This document shows, in pieces, positions 43,432-51,704 of a DNA stretch of 64,000 bases; positions within the stretch are counted from its first letter, which is position 1; each line of letters opens with the position of its first letter. The notes under the pieces are model-generated. The model ran no database searches, was not told the origin of the DNA, and was given only the letters and a program-made list of their open reading frames with translations. A program made the position numbers and the translations under genes. The stretch comes from Parvibaculum lavamentivorans DS-1 (GTDB lineage Bacteria; Pseudomonadota; Alphaproteobacteria; Parvibaculales; Parvibaculaceae), in NCBI RefSeq assembly GCF_000017565.1, contig NC_009719.1, positions 434,001 through 498,000 on the forward strand, read 5' to 3'.

Positions 43432-44859
43432 ATGGCCGGACAGTCGTCGCCGGGGTCTTCGCGCATGTTGCCGAAAGTCTGCATCATCGGTGCGGGCTGC
43501 AGCGGATTTTCCACCGCCAAGGCATTGCAGGATCGTGGCATCCCGTTCGACGTCTTTGAAATGTCGGATACCGTCGGCGGCAACTGGGCCTACAAGAACA
43601 AGAACGGCATGTCTGCCTGCTATGAATCGCTCCATATCGACACATCGAAATACCGGATGCAGTTCGAGGATTTCCCGATCCCCGACGCCTTCCCGGATTT
43701 TCCGCACCACGCGCAGGTGCTGCAATATTTCAACGACTATGTGGATCACTTCGATCTGCGCCGGAAAATTTCCTTCAACACGGCGGTAACGCATTGCGAG
43801 CGCACGCCGGAAGGTCTCTGGCGTGTGACGGTGGATCGCTCCGCCGCCGGTGGCGCCTCGTCCGAAACGCTTCTCTACGATGCGCTCTTCGTCTGCAACG
43901 GCCACCATTGGAACCCGCGCTGGCCCACGCCGCCGTTCCCCGGCGAATTCGCCGGCGTCCAGATGCACGCGCATTCCTATCTCACACCCTTTGAGCCGGT
44001 GGAGATGCGCGGCAAGAACATCGTCGTGGTCGGCATGGGCAACAGCGCCATGGACATAGCGTCCGAGCTGTCGCAAAAGCCCATCGCGAAAAATCTCTGG
44101 GTTTCGGCCCGGCGCGGCGTCTACATCTTCCCGAAATATATCGGCGGCCGTGTCGCCGACAAGGCATCGCTGCCGCATTGGGTGCCGCTCTCCGTGCAGC
44201 GTTGGCTGGCCGCCAAGGCGCTGAAGCGCGCCGTCGGCAACATGGAGGATTACGGCCTGCCGAAGCCGGATCACAAGCCCCTGGAAGCCCACCCCTCCGT
44301 ATCCGGAGAATTTCTCACCCGCGTCGGCTGCGGCGATATCAAGGTGAAACCAACCATAGAGCGGTTCGAAGGCGCCCATGTCCGCTTCGCGGATGGCAGC
44401 GTCGAGGATGTCGATGTCGTGATCTATGCCACGGGCTACAACGTCGAGTTCCCCTTCCTCGACAAATCCCTGATCGAGGTGAAGGACAATCACCTGCCGC
44501 TCTTCAAGCGCATGATGAAGCCCGGTATTCCGAACCTCTTCTTCATGGGCCTCGCCCAGCCGCTGCCCACGCTCATCAATTTCGCCGAGCAGCAGGCCCG
44601 CCTCGTCGCGGCCTATCTCGCGGGCGAGTATGCGCTCCCCCCGAAGCATGAAATGGAAGCCGTGCTGGAGGCGGATGAACGCCGCTTCATGGGCCATTTC
44701 TATGACAGCCCGCGCCACAAGATGCAGGTCGATTTCAACATCTATTGCCACGATCTGAAGAAGGAGTGGCGCAAGGGGGAGAAGAGGGCGCGCGCTGCGG
44801 GCAATCCGCTCCCCGTTCCGCCCCGCGCCGCTTCCGGCTCGGCCCGCGCGGCGGAATAG
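43432..44859 (+). CDS. Flavin-containing monooxygenase (FMO)
   Basis: A 475-residue FAD/NADPH monooxygenase. The FAD motif GAGCSGFSTAKAL is near the start, the NADP motif GMGNSAMDIASEL mid-protein, and the exact FMO signature FxGxxxHxxxY appears as FAGVQMHAHSY, distinguishing it from Baeyer-Villiger enzymes. FMOs oxidise amines, sulfides and similar compounds; bacterial members include trimethylamine oxygenases. It is followed by a TetR regulator 140 bases downstream. The substrate is unknown. Confidence 0.93.
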   Translation: MAGQSSPGSSRMLPKVCIIGAGCSGFSTAKALQDRGIPFDVFEMSDTVGGNWAYKNKNGMSACYESLHIDTSKYRMQFEDFPIPDAFPDFPHHAQVLQYFNDYVDHFDLRRKISFNTAVTHCERTPEGLWRVTVDRSAAGGASSETLLYDALFVCNGHHWNPRWPTPPFPGEFAGVQMHAHSYLTPFEPVEMRGKNIVVVGMGNSAMDIASELSQKPIAKNLWVSARRGVYIFPKYIGGRVADKASLPHWVPLSVQRWLAAKALKRAVGNMEDYGLPKPDHKPLEAHPSVSGEFLTRVGCGDIKVKPTIERFEGAHVRFADGSVEDVDVVIYATGYNVEFPFLDKSLIEVKDNHLPLFKRMMKPGIPNLFFMGLAQPLPTLINFAEQQARLVAAYLAGEYALPPKHEMEAVLEADERRFMGHFYDSPRHKMQVDFNIYCHDLKKEWRKGEKRARAAGNPLPVPPRAASGSARAAE

Positions 44860-44999
44860 GTATAAGTGTCTGAATTTTAATGGATTTCAGCCCTGTTTAA
44901 AGTTGACGATTGTCGTCATTTGGATAGAGTGGGGCCAATGTGAAGGGATGCAGGCGAGGCCGGGGGGCCAAAGCTTGCCGCACCCGCCGGAGGAATTGA

Positions 45000-45662
45000 T
45001 TGACGACTGATCTGGATGAGGCGCCCGCCGAGGCGTCCAAAAAGCCGAAGGCGCCCGGCAAGCGCGAACTCACCAAGCAGAACAACCGTGAAGCCATTCT
45101 CGAGGCGGCGAAGGTCGTCTTTTCCGATCTCGGCTACGGCGCCACATCGGTGCGCGACATCATCCGCAAGACCGGCCTCGCATCGGGCACCTTCTACAAT
45201 TATTTCAAGAGCAAGGAAGAAGTCTTCGAGGCGCTGATGGATGAGGGCATGCGCCGCATCCGTCCGCGCCTCCGCGCCGAGCGCATCCGCTCGCGCACTT
45301 TCGAGGATTTCATCCGCAACGCCTTCCGCACCTATTTCGATTACCTCGCCACCGACCGCGACACCTTCCAGGTCATGCGCCGCAATCCGAACACGGTGCG
45401 CGTCCGCATGGATTCGCCGGAAATCATCGCCGGCTTCGAGGAAATCCGTGAGTATATCGAAGAAGACATCCGCAACGGCACCCTGCCGGCGGTGGATGCG
45501 GAATATCTGATGGCCGCTGTGGTCGGCCTCGCGATGGAAATGGGCGACCGCATGCTGCGCCGCCCGGAAATGGACGCCGAGCACGCCTCCGCCTTCGCCA
45601 CCGCCCTCGTCCTCGGCGGCTTTCGCGCCCTCCCTCACGCAGGAAACAAGGGCAAGCCGTAG
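45000..45662 (+). CDS. TetR/AcrR family transcriptional regulator
   Basis: A 220-residue TetR-type repressor. The N-terminal helix-turn-helix, IRKTGLASGTFYNYFKSKEE, is unmistakable, preceded by a Lys/Pro-rich tail. The C-terminal ligand domain is helical and family-typical. Translation appears to start at TTG 45000, with GGAGG seven bases upstream and no better ATG. It lies downstream of FMO in the same direction and may regulate it or the following esterase gene. Confidence 0.92.
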   Translation: MTTDLDEAPAEASKKPKAPGKRELTKQNNREAILEAAKVVFSDLGYGATSVRDIIRKTGLASGTFYNYFKSKEEVFEALMDEGMRRIRPRLRAERIRSRTFEDFIRNAFRTYFDYLATDRDTFQVMRRNPNTVRVRMDSPEIIAGFEEIREYIEEDIRNGTLPAVDAEYLMAAVVGLAMEMGDRMLRRPEMDAEHASAFATALVLGGFRALPHAGNKGKP

Positions 45663-45670
45663 CACTCTTC

Positions 45671-45723
45671 CACCCTCCCCCTGAGGGAGGGTCGAAAAAT
45701 CTGCAGGATTTTTCGGGGAGGGG
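45671..45723. repeat. CCCTCCCC three-arm palindromic repeat (copy B)
   Basis: CACCCTCCCC-CTGAGGGAGGG, inner hairpin CGAAAAATC-TGCA-GGATTTTTCG, then GGGGAGGGG. The inner stem sequence differs completely from copy A but its pairing is preserved, so structure rather than sequence is conserved. It lies immediately after the TetR gene. Confidence 0.88.
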
Positions 45724-45755
45724 TAAGCCGCAAAATGCAGCAGTGCAGGAAAAGC

Positions 45756-46790
45756 ATGAACATCCAGAAAACAATAATCCGCCTGCTGATGAAACTGCCC
45801 GATGGCGCTCTCGTCCGCCTCTCCGGCGGCAAGCCCCTCGCGATAGATGGCCGCATCATGGATGCCCGCATGCAGTTCCTCGCTGCGCAGGGCGCGCGCC
45901 AGCCCTCCATCACGACGCTCGATCCCCTCACCGCCCGCGCCGCCACCTCGCAGGGCCTGGCGATGCTGGATGGCGAACCGAGCACCAATGTTGAAATCTC
46001 CGAGCTGACAATCCCCGGCCCCGCCGGCCCGCTCGACGCACGGCTCTATCGTCCGCGCGGCGCCTCCGGCCCGCTCCCCGGGCTCGTCTTCTTCCATTTC
46101 GGCGGCTGCGTCATCGGCGATCTCGACACCTGCCACACCTTCTGCGCCATGATCGCCGATGTCGCCGGCATCGCCGTCCTCAACGTCGCCTACCGCCTCG
46201 CGCCGGAGCATAAATTTCCTGCGGCGGGCAAGGATGCGGTCGCCGCCTACCGCTGGGCGGAGGCGAATGCCGAGGACCTCGGCATGATACCGGGCCGCGT
46301 CGGCGTCGGCGGCGACAGCGCGGGCGGCTATCTCTCGGCCCATGTCGCGCAGGAAGCAAAGCGCGAGGGCTTCGCCGCCCCTGCCGTCCAGCTCCTCATC
46401 TATCCGGTGACCGATTGGGCCTCGAAGGGCGGCTCGATGGAAAGCTGCGCCAACGTCTACCCGCTTCCCCGCGACGTGATGGATTGGTTCGGCGCGCTCT
46501 ACATGAACACCCCCGCCGACGCGGCCGACCCGCGCCTCTCGCCGATGAAATCGCCGGACCTCGCGGGCCTCGCCCCCGCCATCGTGGTCACCGCCGGCTT
46601 CGACGTCCTGCGCGATCAGGGCCTCGCCTATGCCGACAGGCTCAAAGCCTCCGGCGTCTCCGTCCTCTATCGCTGCGAAGACAGCCTCGCCCACGCCTTC
46701 ACCGCCATGACCGGCGTCCTCCCCGCCGCCAGATCCGCCTGCGAACAGATCGCCCGCGACGTCGGCGCCGCGCTCCACAAGGCGGGCTGA
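45756..46790 (+). CDS. HSL-family esterase/lipase
   Basis: A 344-residue alpha/beta hydrolase of the hormone-sensitive lipase family. The oxyanion-hole motif is HFGGCVIGD, where most family members have HGGG. The nucleophile motif GDSAGG is intact, as are the Asp in TAGFDVLRDQ and the His in AHAFTAM. It cleaves short-chain esters. The ATG at 45756 is set by AGGAAA upstream. It lies between the TetR gene and DUF3147. Confidence 0.9.
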   Translation: MNIQKTIIRLLMKLPDGALVRLSGGKPLAIDGRIMDARMQFLAAQGARQPSITTLDPLTARAATSQGLAMLDGEPSTNVEISELTIPGPAGPLDARLYRPRGASGPLPGLVFFHFGGCVIGDLDTCHTFCAMIADVAGIAVLNVAYRLAPEHKFPAAGKDAVAAYRWAEANAEDLGMIPGRVGVGGDSAGGYLSAHVAQEAKREGFAAPAVQLLIYPVTDWASKGGSMESCANVYPLPRDVMDWFGALYMNTPADAADPRLSPMKSPDLAGLAPAIVVTAGFDVLRDQGLAYADRLKASGVSVLYRCEDSLAHAFTAMTGVLPAARSACEQIARDVGAALHKAG

Positions 46791-46793
46791 CCC

Positions 46794-47144
46794 ATGCTCT
46801 ACACGATCGTCAAGGCGGCGCTCTCCGGCATCCTCGTCATGATCGTCTCGGAAACGGCGAAGCGAAGCCCCGCCTTCGGTGCGCTGATCGCGTCGCTCCC
46901 GCTCGTCTCCATCCTCGCCATCGTCTGGCTCTGGCGTGAGACCGGCGACGCCGAGCGTATTGCTGCCCATGCCGAAGCCACCTTCTGGTATGTCCTCCCG
47001 TCGCTGCCGATGTTTCTGATCTTCCCGGCCATGCTGCGAAACGGCATCGGCTTCTGGCCCGCGCTCGCCGCCGGCTGCGCCATCACCGTCCTCCTCTACC
47101 TGCTCACCATCTGGATCGCCGCCCGCTTCGGCATCGCCCTCTGA
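46794..47144 (+). CDS. DUF3147 family membrane protein
   Basis: A 116-residue membrane protein with three or four hydrophobic segments and the sequence MIVSETAKRSPAFGALIASL near the start, typical of the small DUF3147 membrane family. Its function is unknown. It follows the esterase by three bases, so the two share a transcript. The Mn2+ riboswitch of the next gene begins about 70 bases after its stop. Confidence 0.85.
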   Translation: MLYTIVKAALSGILVMIVSETAKRSPAFGALIASLPLVSILAIVWLWRETGDAERIAAHAEATFWYVLPSLPMFLIFPAMLRNGIGFWPALAAGCAITVLLYLLTIWIAARFGIAL

Positions 47145-47217
47145 GACGCAGCGCTGCGAGTCGTTCTCACCCCTCGCTCTCTTGCCCGCCGCAATCCTCC
47201 ATGCTAATTCCACCCCG

Positions 47218-47336
47218 TCCTTAGGGGAGTAGCCGCCCTCCGCCGTCATGGCAGAGAGGGGCGGGCGTCAACAAACTCGGGCCCCGGCCCGTGGCGTCCG
47301 TGCTCAGCGAAAGCTGATTTGGCGAGACCTTTGGCT
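47218..47336 (+). ncRNA. Mn2+-sensing yybP-ykoY riboswitch
   Basis: All conserved parts are present: TTAGGGGAGTAGC (47221-47233), CGTCAACA (47266-47273), a TCAGC-GAAA-GCTGA stem with GNRA tetraloop (47304-47317) and GCGAGACCTTTG (47322-47333). The yybP-ykoY motif binds Mn2+ and activates exporters. It lies directly before a GDT1/TMEM165-type gene, a standard target. A GC-rich hairpin (about 47338-47364) and no T-run follow, so control is probably at the level of translation initiation. Confidence 0.92.
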
Positions 47337-47401
47337 CATGCGCGCCCCTCTGCCGGGCGGGCGCAATGGGTCATTGTCTCGTCCGGCGCGGAGTTATTTC
47401 C

Positions 47402-47977
47402 TTGGAAGCCTTCCTCGTTTCCCTCGGCACCGTCGCCATCGCTGAAATCGGCGACAAGACGCAGCTTCTCGCGCTCATTCTCGCGGTGCGCTTCCGCGCG
47501 CCCGCCGCCGTCGTCGCCGGCATCTTCGTCGCGACCGTCGCCAATCACGCGCTCGCCGCCTTCATCGGCACATTGATCGCCGAATGGCTCACGCCGGAAA
47601 TTCTCGCCTGGGTGCTCGGCCTCTCCTTCCTCGCCATGGGCGTCTGGGCCCTGATCCCCGATGCGCCGCCCTCCGAAGACGAGATGAAAGCCCCGGCCCG
47701 CTTCGGTCCCTTCCTTGCCACAACGGTTGCTTTCTTCTTCGTGGAAATGGGCGACAAGACGCAGATCGCGACGGCCGCGCTCGCCGCGCATTACCAGTCG
47801 GTCGTCCTTGTCGCGCTCGGCACCACGCTCGGCATGATGGCGGCGAATGTCCCTGCCGTTTACCTCGGTGAGGCGGCGGCGAAGCGCGTGCCGCTCCGCA
47901 TCGTCCGCGCCGTCACCGCCGCCATCTTCATCGTGCTCGGCCTCGCGGCCGTCGGCGGCGCGCTCGCCTATTCCTGA
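47402..47977 (+). CDS. GDT1/TMEM165-type (UPF0016) manganese exporter
   Basis: A 191-residue membrane protein with two copies of the family motif: IAEIGDKTQLLAL near the start and FVEMGDKTQIATA in the middle, each the E-x-GDK(T/S) cation site. About six transmembrane segments. The Mn2+ riboswitch directly upstream supports a manganese export role. TTG at 47402 is chosen because GGAG lies 8 bases upstream; ATG at 47366 falls within the riboswitch expression platform. It converges with the epoxide-hydrolase-like gene with a 10-base overlap. Confidence 0.9.
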   Translation: MEAFLVSLGTVAIAEIGDKTQLLALILAVRFRAPAAVVAGIFVATVANHALAAFIGTLIAEWLTPEILAWVLGLSFLAMGVWALIPDAPPSEDEMKAPARFGPFLATTVAFFFVEMGDKTQIATAALAAHYQSVVLVALGTTLGMMAANVPAVYLGEAAAKRVPLRIVRAVTAAIFIVLGLAAVGGALAYS

Positions 47978-48846
47978 TCGGAGCGCAGAAAGGTAATCAG
48001 CATGTCGTTGATCGGCTGCGGCTCCTCGCGATGCACCCAGTGCGTGCCCTCTGCGAAAAACAGCGTGCCGCCGCGCTCGCACAGCGCGATGCTGCGTTTC
48101 GCCAGCGACACATCGGCAAACTCGTCCTTCTCGCCCCAGATCAGCAGCACCGGCGTCGCGATCGGCGCCGGTTTCGCCGGCAGCTTCTTCTTCAGGAGCG
48201 CCCGGTACCAATGCACCATGGAGGTGATCGCCTTCGGCTCGCGCCATGCCTTGCGATAGGCGTCGAACTCGGCCTCGTCGAAGGCGCCCGGCCGCGCCGA
48301 TCCCTTCAGCGCCTCCACCAGCGCGCTGAAATTCTTCCGCCTTATCATCATCTCCGGCAGCACGCGCAGGCGAAACGCCTTCACATAGCGGCTCTTCTTC
48401 CGCTGCGCCTTGTCCTTGTACATCGCATCTTTCCAGATGGCGGGATGCGGCGCGTTGATCATCGCCGCCTTTTCCATGGCCTCGCCCCGCGTCGAACAGA
48501 GCCACCAGGCAACGCCCGCGCCCCAGTCATGGCCGACGACGCGGAGCCGCGTCTCGCCGAAATGCGTAGCCAGCGCCACAATGTCTTCCGCCAGCTCGTC
48601 GAGATCATAGGCCTTCACGCCGCGCGGCTTCCCGCTCACGCCATAGCCGCGCTGGTCCGGCGCGATCACGCGAAACCCCGCCTTCGCCAGCGCCGGCATC
48701 TGGTGCCGCCAGCCGATGCAACTGTCGGGAAAGCCATGCAGCAGAATGACGAGCGGCCCGTCCTCCGGCCCCATCTCCGCGTAATGCAATGCCACCCTGT
48801 CGAGATGCGCCACGCCGAAGCGCGCCTCTTCCATGCCCGAAATCAT
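47968..48846 (-). CDS. Alpha/beta hydrolase (epoxide hydrolase-like)
   Basis: A 292-residue alpha/beta hydrolase. The oxyanion motif HGFPDS and the nucleophile Asp in VVGHDWGAG (where esterases have Ser) point to an epoxide hydrolase or dehalogenase mechanism. The acid Asp is in GEKDEF and the His in GTHWVHREEP. Start at 48846 with GAGAGGG upstream. Divergent from the quinone reductase gene. The exact substrate is unknown. Confidence 0.9.
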   Translation of the reverse strand: MISGMEEARFGVAHLDRVALHYAEMGPEDGPLVILLHGFPDSCIGWRHQMPALAKAGFRVIAPDQRGYGVSGKPRGVKAYDLDELAEDIVALATHFGETRLRVVGHDWGAGVAWWLCSTRGEAMEKAAMINAPHPAIWKDAMYKDKAQRKKSRYVKAFRLRVLPEMMIRRKNFSALVEALKGSARPGAFDEAEFDAYRKAWREPKAITSMVHWYRALLKKKLPAKPAPIATPVLLIWGEKDEFADVSLAKRSIALCERGGTLFFAEGTHWVHREEPQPINDMLITFLRSDQE

Positions 48847-48965
48847 GTCGTCCCTCTCGCTTCCCCCGTCACATTCTCCGCACCCACCGTGGCGAAGTTG
48901 GGGCCGCCGCTCTATGCTCGGTCCACAAAGCAATTTGCCATAAGAGAAAATTTCGGGAGCGAAAA

Positions 48966-49940
48966 ATGCGGTCGATGCGTGTGCATGAACTATCGGAAGA
49001 TATTTCCGTCCTCCGGCTGGACGAGGTCGAGCTGCCGCCGCCGGGCAAGGGCGAAATCCGCCTCCGCCTCAAAGCCTGCTCGATCAACTTCCCGGACATT
49101 CTCATGGTCCAGGGCAAATACCAGTTCAAGCCGGAGCTTCCCTTCGCCCCCGGCATGGAGGGTGCGGGCCTGGTCGCGTCGGTGGGCGAGGGCGTAACGA
49201 AATTCAAACCGGGGGATCGCGTCGTCGCCGGCCTGCGCATCGGCGGCTTCGCCGAAGAGGTAAACATCTCGGCGGAAGCCTGCCGTCCCATCCCCGGCAA
49301 CATGGATTTCGCGAAAGCCGCCGCCTATCCCGCCGCTTATCTCACAGCCTATGTCGCGCTTGTCTGTCGCGGCCATCTGCAAAAGGGCGAAACGCTTCTC
49401 GTCCACGGCTCCACCGGCGGCGTCGGCCTTGCCGCCGTCGAAATGGGAAAGCTCCTCGGCGCCACCGTCATCGCGACATCGGCCTCGGATGAAAAACTGA
49501 AAGTGGTGAAACAGCGCGGCGCCGATCACGTGCTGAACGTCACGAAAGGTTTCCGCGAACAGGTGAAGGAACTGACAGGCGGGCGCGGCGCCGATGTGAT
49601 CTACGATCCCGTCGGCGGCGATGTCTTCGACGAAAGCACCCGTTGCATCGCCTGGAACGGCCGCCTCCTCGTCATCGGCTTCACCAGCGGCCGCATCCCG
49701 ACGGTCTCCGTCAACATGCCGTTGATAAAAGGCTTCTCCGTCGTCGGCGTCCGCGCCGGCGAATATGGCCGCCGCGACCCGGAAGCGGGCAGGGCAAACA
49801 TCGAAGCCGTGGATCGCCTCGCTGCCGAAGGAAAGATCGACCCCCACATCTGCGCCCGCTTCCCGCTGGAACGCGCCGTAGAAGCCATGCGCCTCCTGCA
49901 AAACCGCGAAGCCGTCGGCAAGGTCGTGCTGGAGATGTGA
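48966..49940 (+). CDS. NADPH:quinone oxidoreductase-like (MDR superfamily)
   Basis: A 324-residue zinc-independent medium-chain dehydrogenase. The conserved NFPDILMVQGKYQFKPELPF and the NADPH motif HGSTGGVGLAAVEMGKLLGA are typical of QOR-type enzymes, which reduce quinones or act as 2-enoyl reductases. GGGAG is six bases before the ATG at 48966. Divergent from the epoxide-hydrolase-like gene. Downstream is a repeat cluster. Confidence 0.9.
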   Translation: MRSMRVHELSEDISVLRLDEVELPPPGKGEIRLRLKACSINFPDILMVQGKYQFKPELPFAPGMEGAGLVASVGEGVTKFKPGDRVVAGLRIGGFAEEVNISAEACRPIPGNMDFAKAAAYPAAYLTAYVALVCRGHLQKGETLLVHGSTGGVGLAAVEMGKLLGATVIATSASDEKLKVVKQRGADHVLNVTKGFREQVKELTGGRGADVIYDPVGGDVFDESTRCIAWNGRLLVIGFTSGRIPTVSVNMPLIKGFSVVGVRAGEYGRRDPEAGRANIEAVDRLAAEGKIDPHICARFPLERAVEAMRLLQNREAVGKVVLEM

Positions 49941-49980
49941 GCGTGCTGTGAAATAACCAGAAGCGAAATAAATATAAAAG

Positions 49981-50011
49981 TGTCATCCCGGCGAAAGCCG
50001 GGACCCATTGG
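49981..50011 (+). repeat. GTCATCCCGGC-type REP (copy 1)
   Basis: TGTCATCCCGGCGAAAGCCG followed by GGACCCA: a short palindrome built on CCCGGC-GAAA-GCCGGG. It recurs at 50056, 50111 (inverted), 52661 and 55357. This is the usual alphaproteobacterial REP-type element. The three copies at 49981-50139 sit together between two genes. Confidence 0.85.
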
Positions 50012-50055
50012 TTCCCTCAGCAAGCGCGGCTATGCCCGGCCAAAAACAAAACACC

Positions 50056-50084
50056 TGTCATCCCGGCGAAAGCCGGGATCCATG
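50056..50084 (+). repeat. GTCATCCCGGC-type REP (copy 2)
   Basis: The same CCCGGC-GAAA-GCCGGG hairpin in the same orientation as copy 1, 75 bases further on, with GATCCATG after the stem. Confidence 0.85.
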
Positions 50085-50110
50085 TGCCTCACTACTCGCG
50101 GAAGCGTGGA

Positions 50111-50139
50111 TTGGGTCCCGGCTTTCGCCGGGATGACAC
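50111..50139 (-). repeat. GTCATCCCGGC-type REP (copy 3, inverted)
   Basis: The reverse-complement form (CCCGGCTTTCGCCGGGATGAC), facing copy 2. Copies 2 and 3 together make a larger inverted repeat with about 26 bases between. Confidence 0.85.
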
Positions 50140-50167
50140 TTCTATTTGGTACGTCTGCCTCACTTCG

Positions 50168-50189
50168 TCATTGCGAGCGAAGCAATCCA
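50168..50189. repeat. TCATTGCGAGCGAAGCAATCC-type short repeat
   Basis: A 22-base element with ATTGCGAGCGAAGCAAT at its core (ATTGC/GCAAT arms), a sequence that recurs widely in proteobacterial intergenic DNA. Only one copy is seen here. With the REP copies it fills the 49941-50209 gap, where I see no gene. Confidence 0.6.
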
Positions 50190-50209
50190 CTCCCCTGCGT
50201 GCAACCTCC

Positions 50210-51100
50210 TCAAACGCTCCTCTGCGCCTTGTCCTTCTCATTCGCGCCGCGGATCATCTCGCGCATCTTGTCCCATTCCTCGTCGGAGAGCTTGGAGAGC
50301 CGCGCAAAATTTCCGCCGCCGCCTGAAAAGCCCGCGCCGTCGATGGCGATGCACTGGCCCGTCAGATACTCGCAGCCATCCGCCATGAGAAACGTCGCGA
50401 GGTTCTTCAATTCGTCCATCTCGCCCACGCGCCCCATCGGAATGCCCTCGCGCGAGCCGTCGCCATCCGTCGATTGTCCGGGCGAAAGCCGCGCCCATGC
50501 GCCTTCGGTCGGAAAGGGCCCCGGCGCAATCGCATTGAGGCGGATGCCGTAAGGCCCCCATTCGGCGGCGAGCGATTTCGTCATGATGTTGACGCCCGCC
50601 TTCGACATGGCGGAAGGCACGGTGAAGGGCCCGCCATTCCAGACCCAGGTGGTGAGAATGGAAATCACGCTCCCCTTCACCTTGTCCTCGATCCAGCGCC
50701 GGCCGATCGCATGCGTCACATAGAACGAGCCGTGAAACACGATATTTGCGATCGCGTCGAAGCCGCGCGGCGAAAGGTCCTTCGTCGGCGAGATGAAATT
50801 CCCCGCCGCATTGTTCACAAGCCCCGTCAGCGGCCCGCCATCCGCCCAGATTTCCGCCACCATGTCGTCCACGGCCTGCGCCACGCGAATGTCGACGCTA
50901 TGCGTCTTCACCGAGCCGCCATGCCTGGCCATCAGCTCTTTCGCCGTCTCGTCGAGCACGTTTTTCCGCCGCCCGCAGATATAAACCTCCGCGCCGAGCC
51001 GCAGGTAATCCTCGGCCATTTCCTTGCCGAGCCCCGTGCCGCCGCCCGTCACCAGAATGCGCTTGCCCTTCAAAAGCCCGTCGCGAAACATCGTCGCCAT
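50210..51100 (-). CDS. SDR oxidoreductase (2,4-dienoyl-CoA reductase-like)
   Basis: A 296-residue short-chain dehydrogenase. The NAD motif VTGGGTGLGKEM and NNAAGNF are clear. At the usual YxxxK site it has SAMSKAG: the active-site Tyr is replaced, exactly as in mitochondrial-type 2,4-dienoyl-CoA reductases (SASAKAG), where the Tyr lies elsewhere. It therefore probably reduces dienoyl-CoA in unsaturated fatty acid degradation. GGGAGG precedes the start. Downstream of a repeat cluster and upstream of DUF6460. Confidence 0.9.
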   Translation of the reverse strand: MATMFRDGLLKGKRILVTGGGTGLGKEMAEDYLRLGAEVYICGRRKNVLDETAKELMARHGGSVKTHSVDIRVAQAVDDMVAEIWADGGPLTGLVNNAAGNFISPTKDLSPRGFDAIANIVFHGSFYVTHAIGRRWIEDKVKGSVISILTTWVWNGGPFTVPSAMSKAGVNIMTKSLAAEWGPYGIRLNAIAPGPFPTEGAWARLSPGQSTDGDGSREGIPMGRVGEMDELKNLATFLMADGCEYLTGQCIAIDGAGFSGGGGNFARLSKLSDEEWDKMREMIRGANEKDKAQRSV

Positions 51101-51220
51101 CTCGTCCTCCCATGTTTTGTTGCGGAAAGACTAGCGTGCCGCTTTCGCTCCGTCTTCCCTTTCGGCATGACGCAAGGGAAAGCGAAAAGTGGAGACGAAA
51201 AGCGATGAACAGGATCTGCC

Positions 51221-51271
51221 ACCCTCCCCCTGTGGGAGGGTCAAACGGCTGAAAGCCGTTTGGGGAGGGGG
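51221..51271. repeat. CCCTCCCC three-arm palindromic repeat (copy C)
   Basis: ACCCTCCCCC-TGTGGGAGGG, inner hairpin AAACGGCT-GAA-AGCCGTTT, then GGGGAGGGGG. A third unrelated inner-stem sequence with the pairing kept. It faces copy D, in inverted orientation, 52 bases away. Confidence 0.88.
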
Positions 51272-51323
51272 AAGGAAGGAAATCTCAACTACCGTCGATA
51301 TCGAATTCATCGAAGCTGCTGCA

Positions 51324-51377
51324 TCCCCTCCCCGAAATTCGCTTCGCAAATTTCGACCCTCCCACAGGGGGAGGGTG
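51324..51377. repeat. CCCTCCCC three-arm palindromic repeat (copy D, inverted)
   Basis: The inverted form: CCCCTCCCC, inner hairpin GAAATTCG-CTT-CGCAAATTTC, then CCCTCCC-ACAG-GGGGAGGG. With copy C it fills 51101-51386, where I see no gene. The DUF6460 stop codon lies 10 bases further on. Confidence 0.88.
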
Positions 51378-51386
51378 GAAGAATTG

Positions 51387-51659
51387 CTACTCCCGCTTCC
51401 CCCGCGCCATCAGCACGCTCCACAGCCGCACCGCGACGAAAATCGGAATGACGACCACGGCGCCGAGCAGCAGATACTGCACCGACCAGTCGATGGCATC
51501 GAAGCCCATCGCCCAGATGCTCGCCACCGTGTCGAGAAAGTCGCGCCACAGGTCGATCGGCTTGATGCCGAACACCGCAAGCACAACGCCCACCGCGATG
51601 GAGGCGATGGCAAGTTTCAGGAGAGTGGGCAATACGGGCCCGCCGAAAAACCGATCCAT
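51387..51659 (-). CDS. DUF6460-like small membrane protein
   Basis: A 90-residue membrane protein with two hydrophobic segments (LLKLAIASIAVGVVLAVFG and VQYLLLGAVVVIPIFVAVRL) separated by IKPIDLWRDFLDTVASIWAM. The pattern matches a small family common in Rhizobiales. Function unknown. It lies 45 bases downstream of the MscS gene and may share its transcript. Confidence 0.75.
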   Translation of the reverse strand: MDRFFGGPVLPTLLKLAIASIAVGVVLAVFGIKPIDLWRDFLDTVASIWAMGFDAIDWSVQYLLLGAVVVIPIFVAVRLWSVLMARGKRE

Positions 51660-51704
51660 ATTCCGTCCTTCCAGAGTTTCCGGCGATGGCCTCTTCGTCC
51701 GGTC

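Noticed and set aside
49981-50189. Regularly repeated palindromes resembling a small CRISPR array
   Set aside because: The repeats are REP-like hairpins with different spacings and orientations, with no equal-length spacers and no cas genes.
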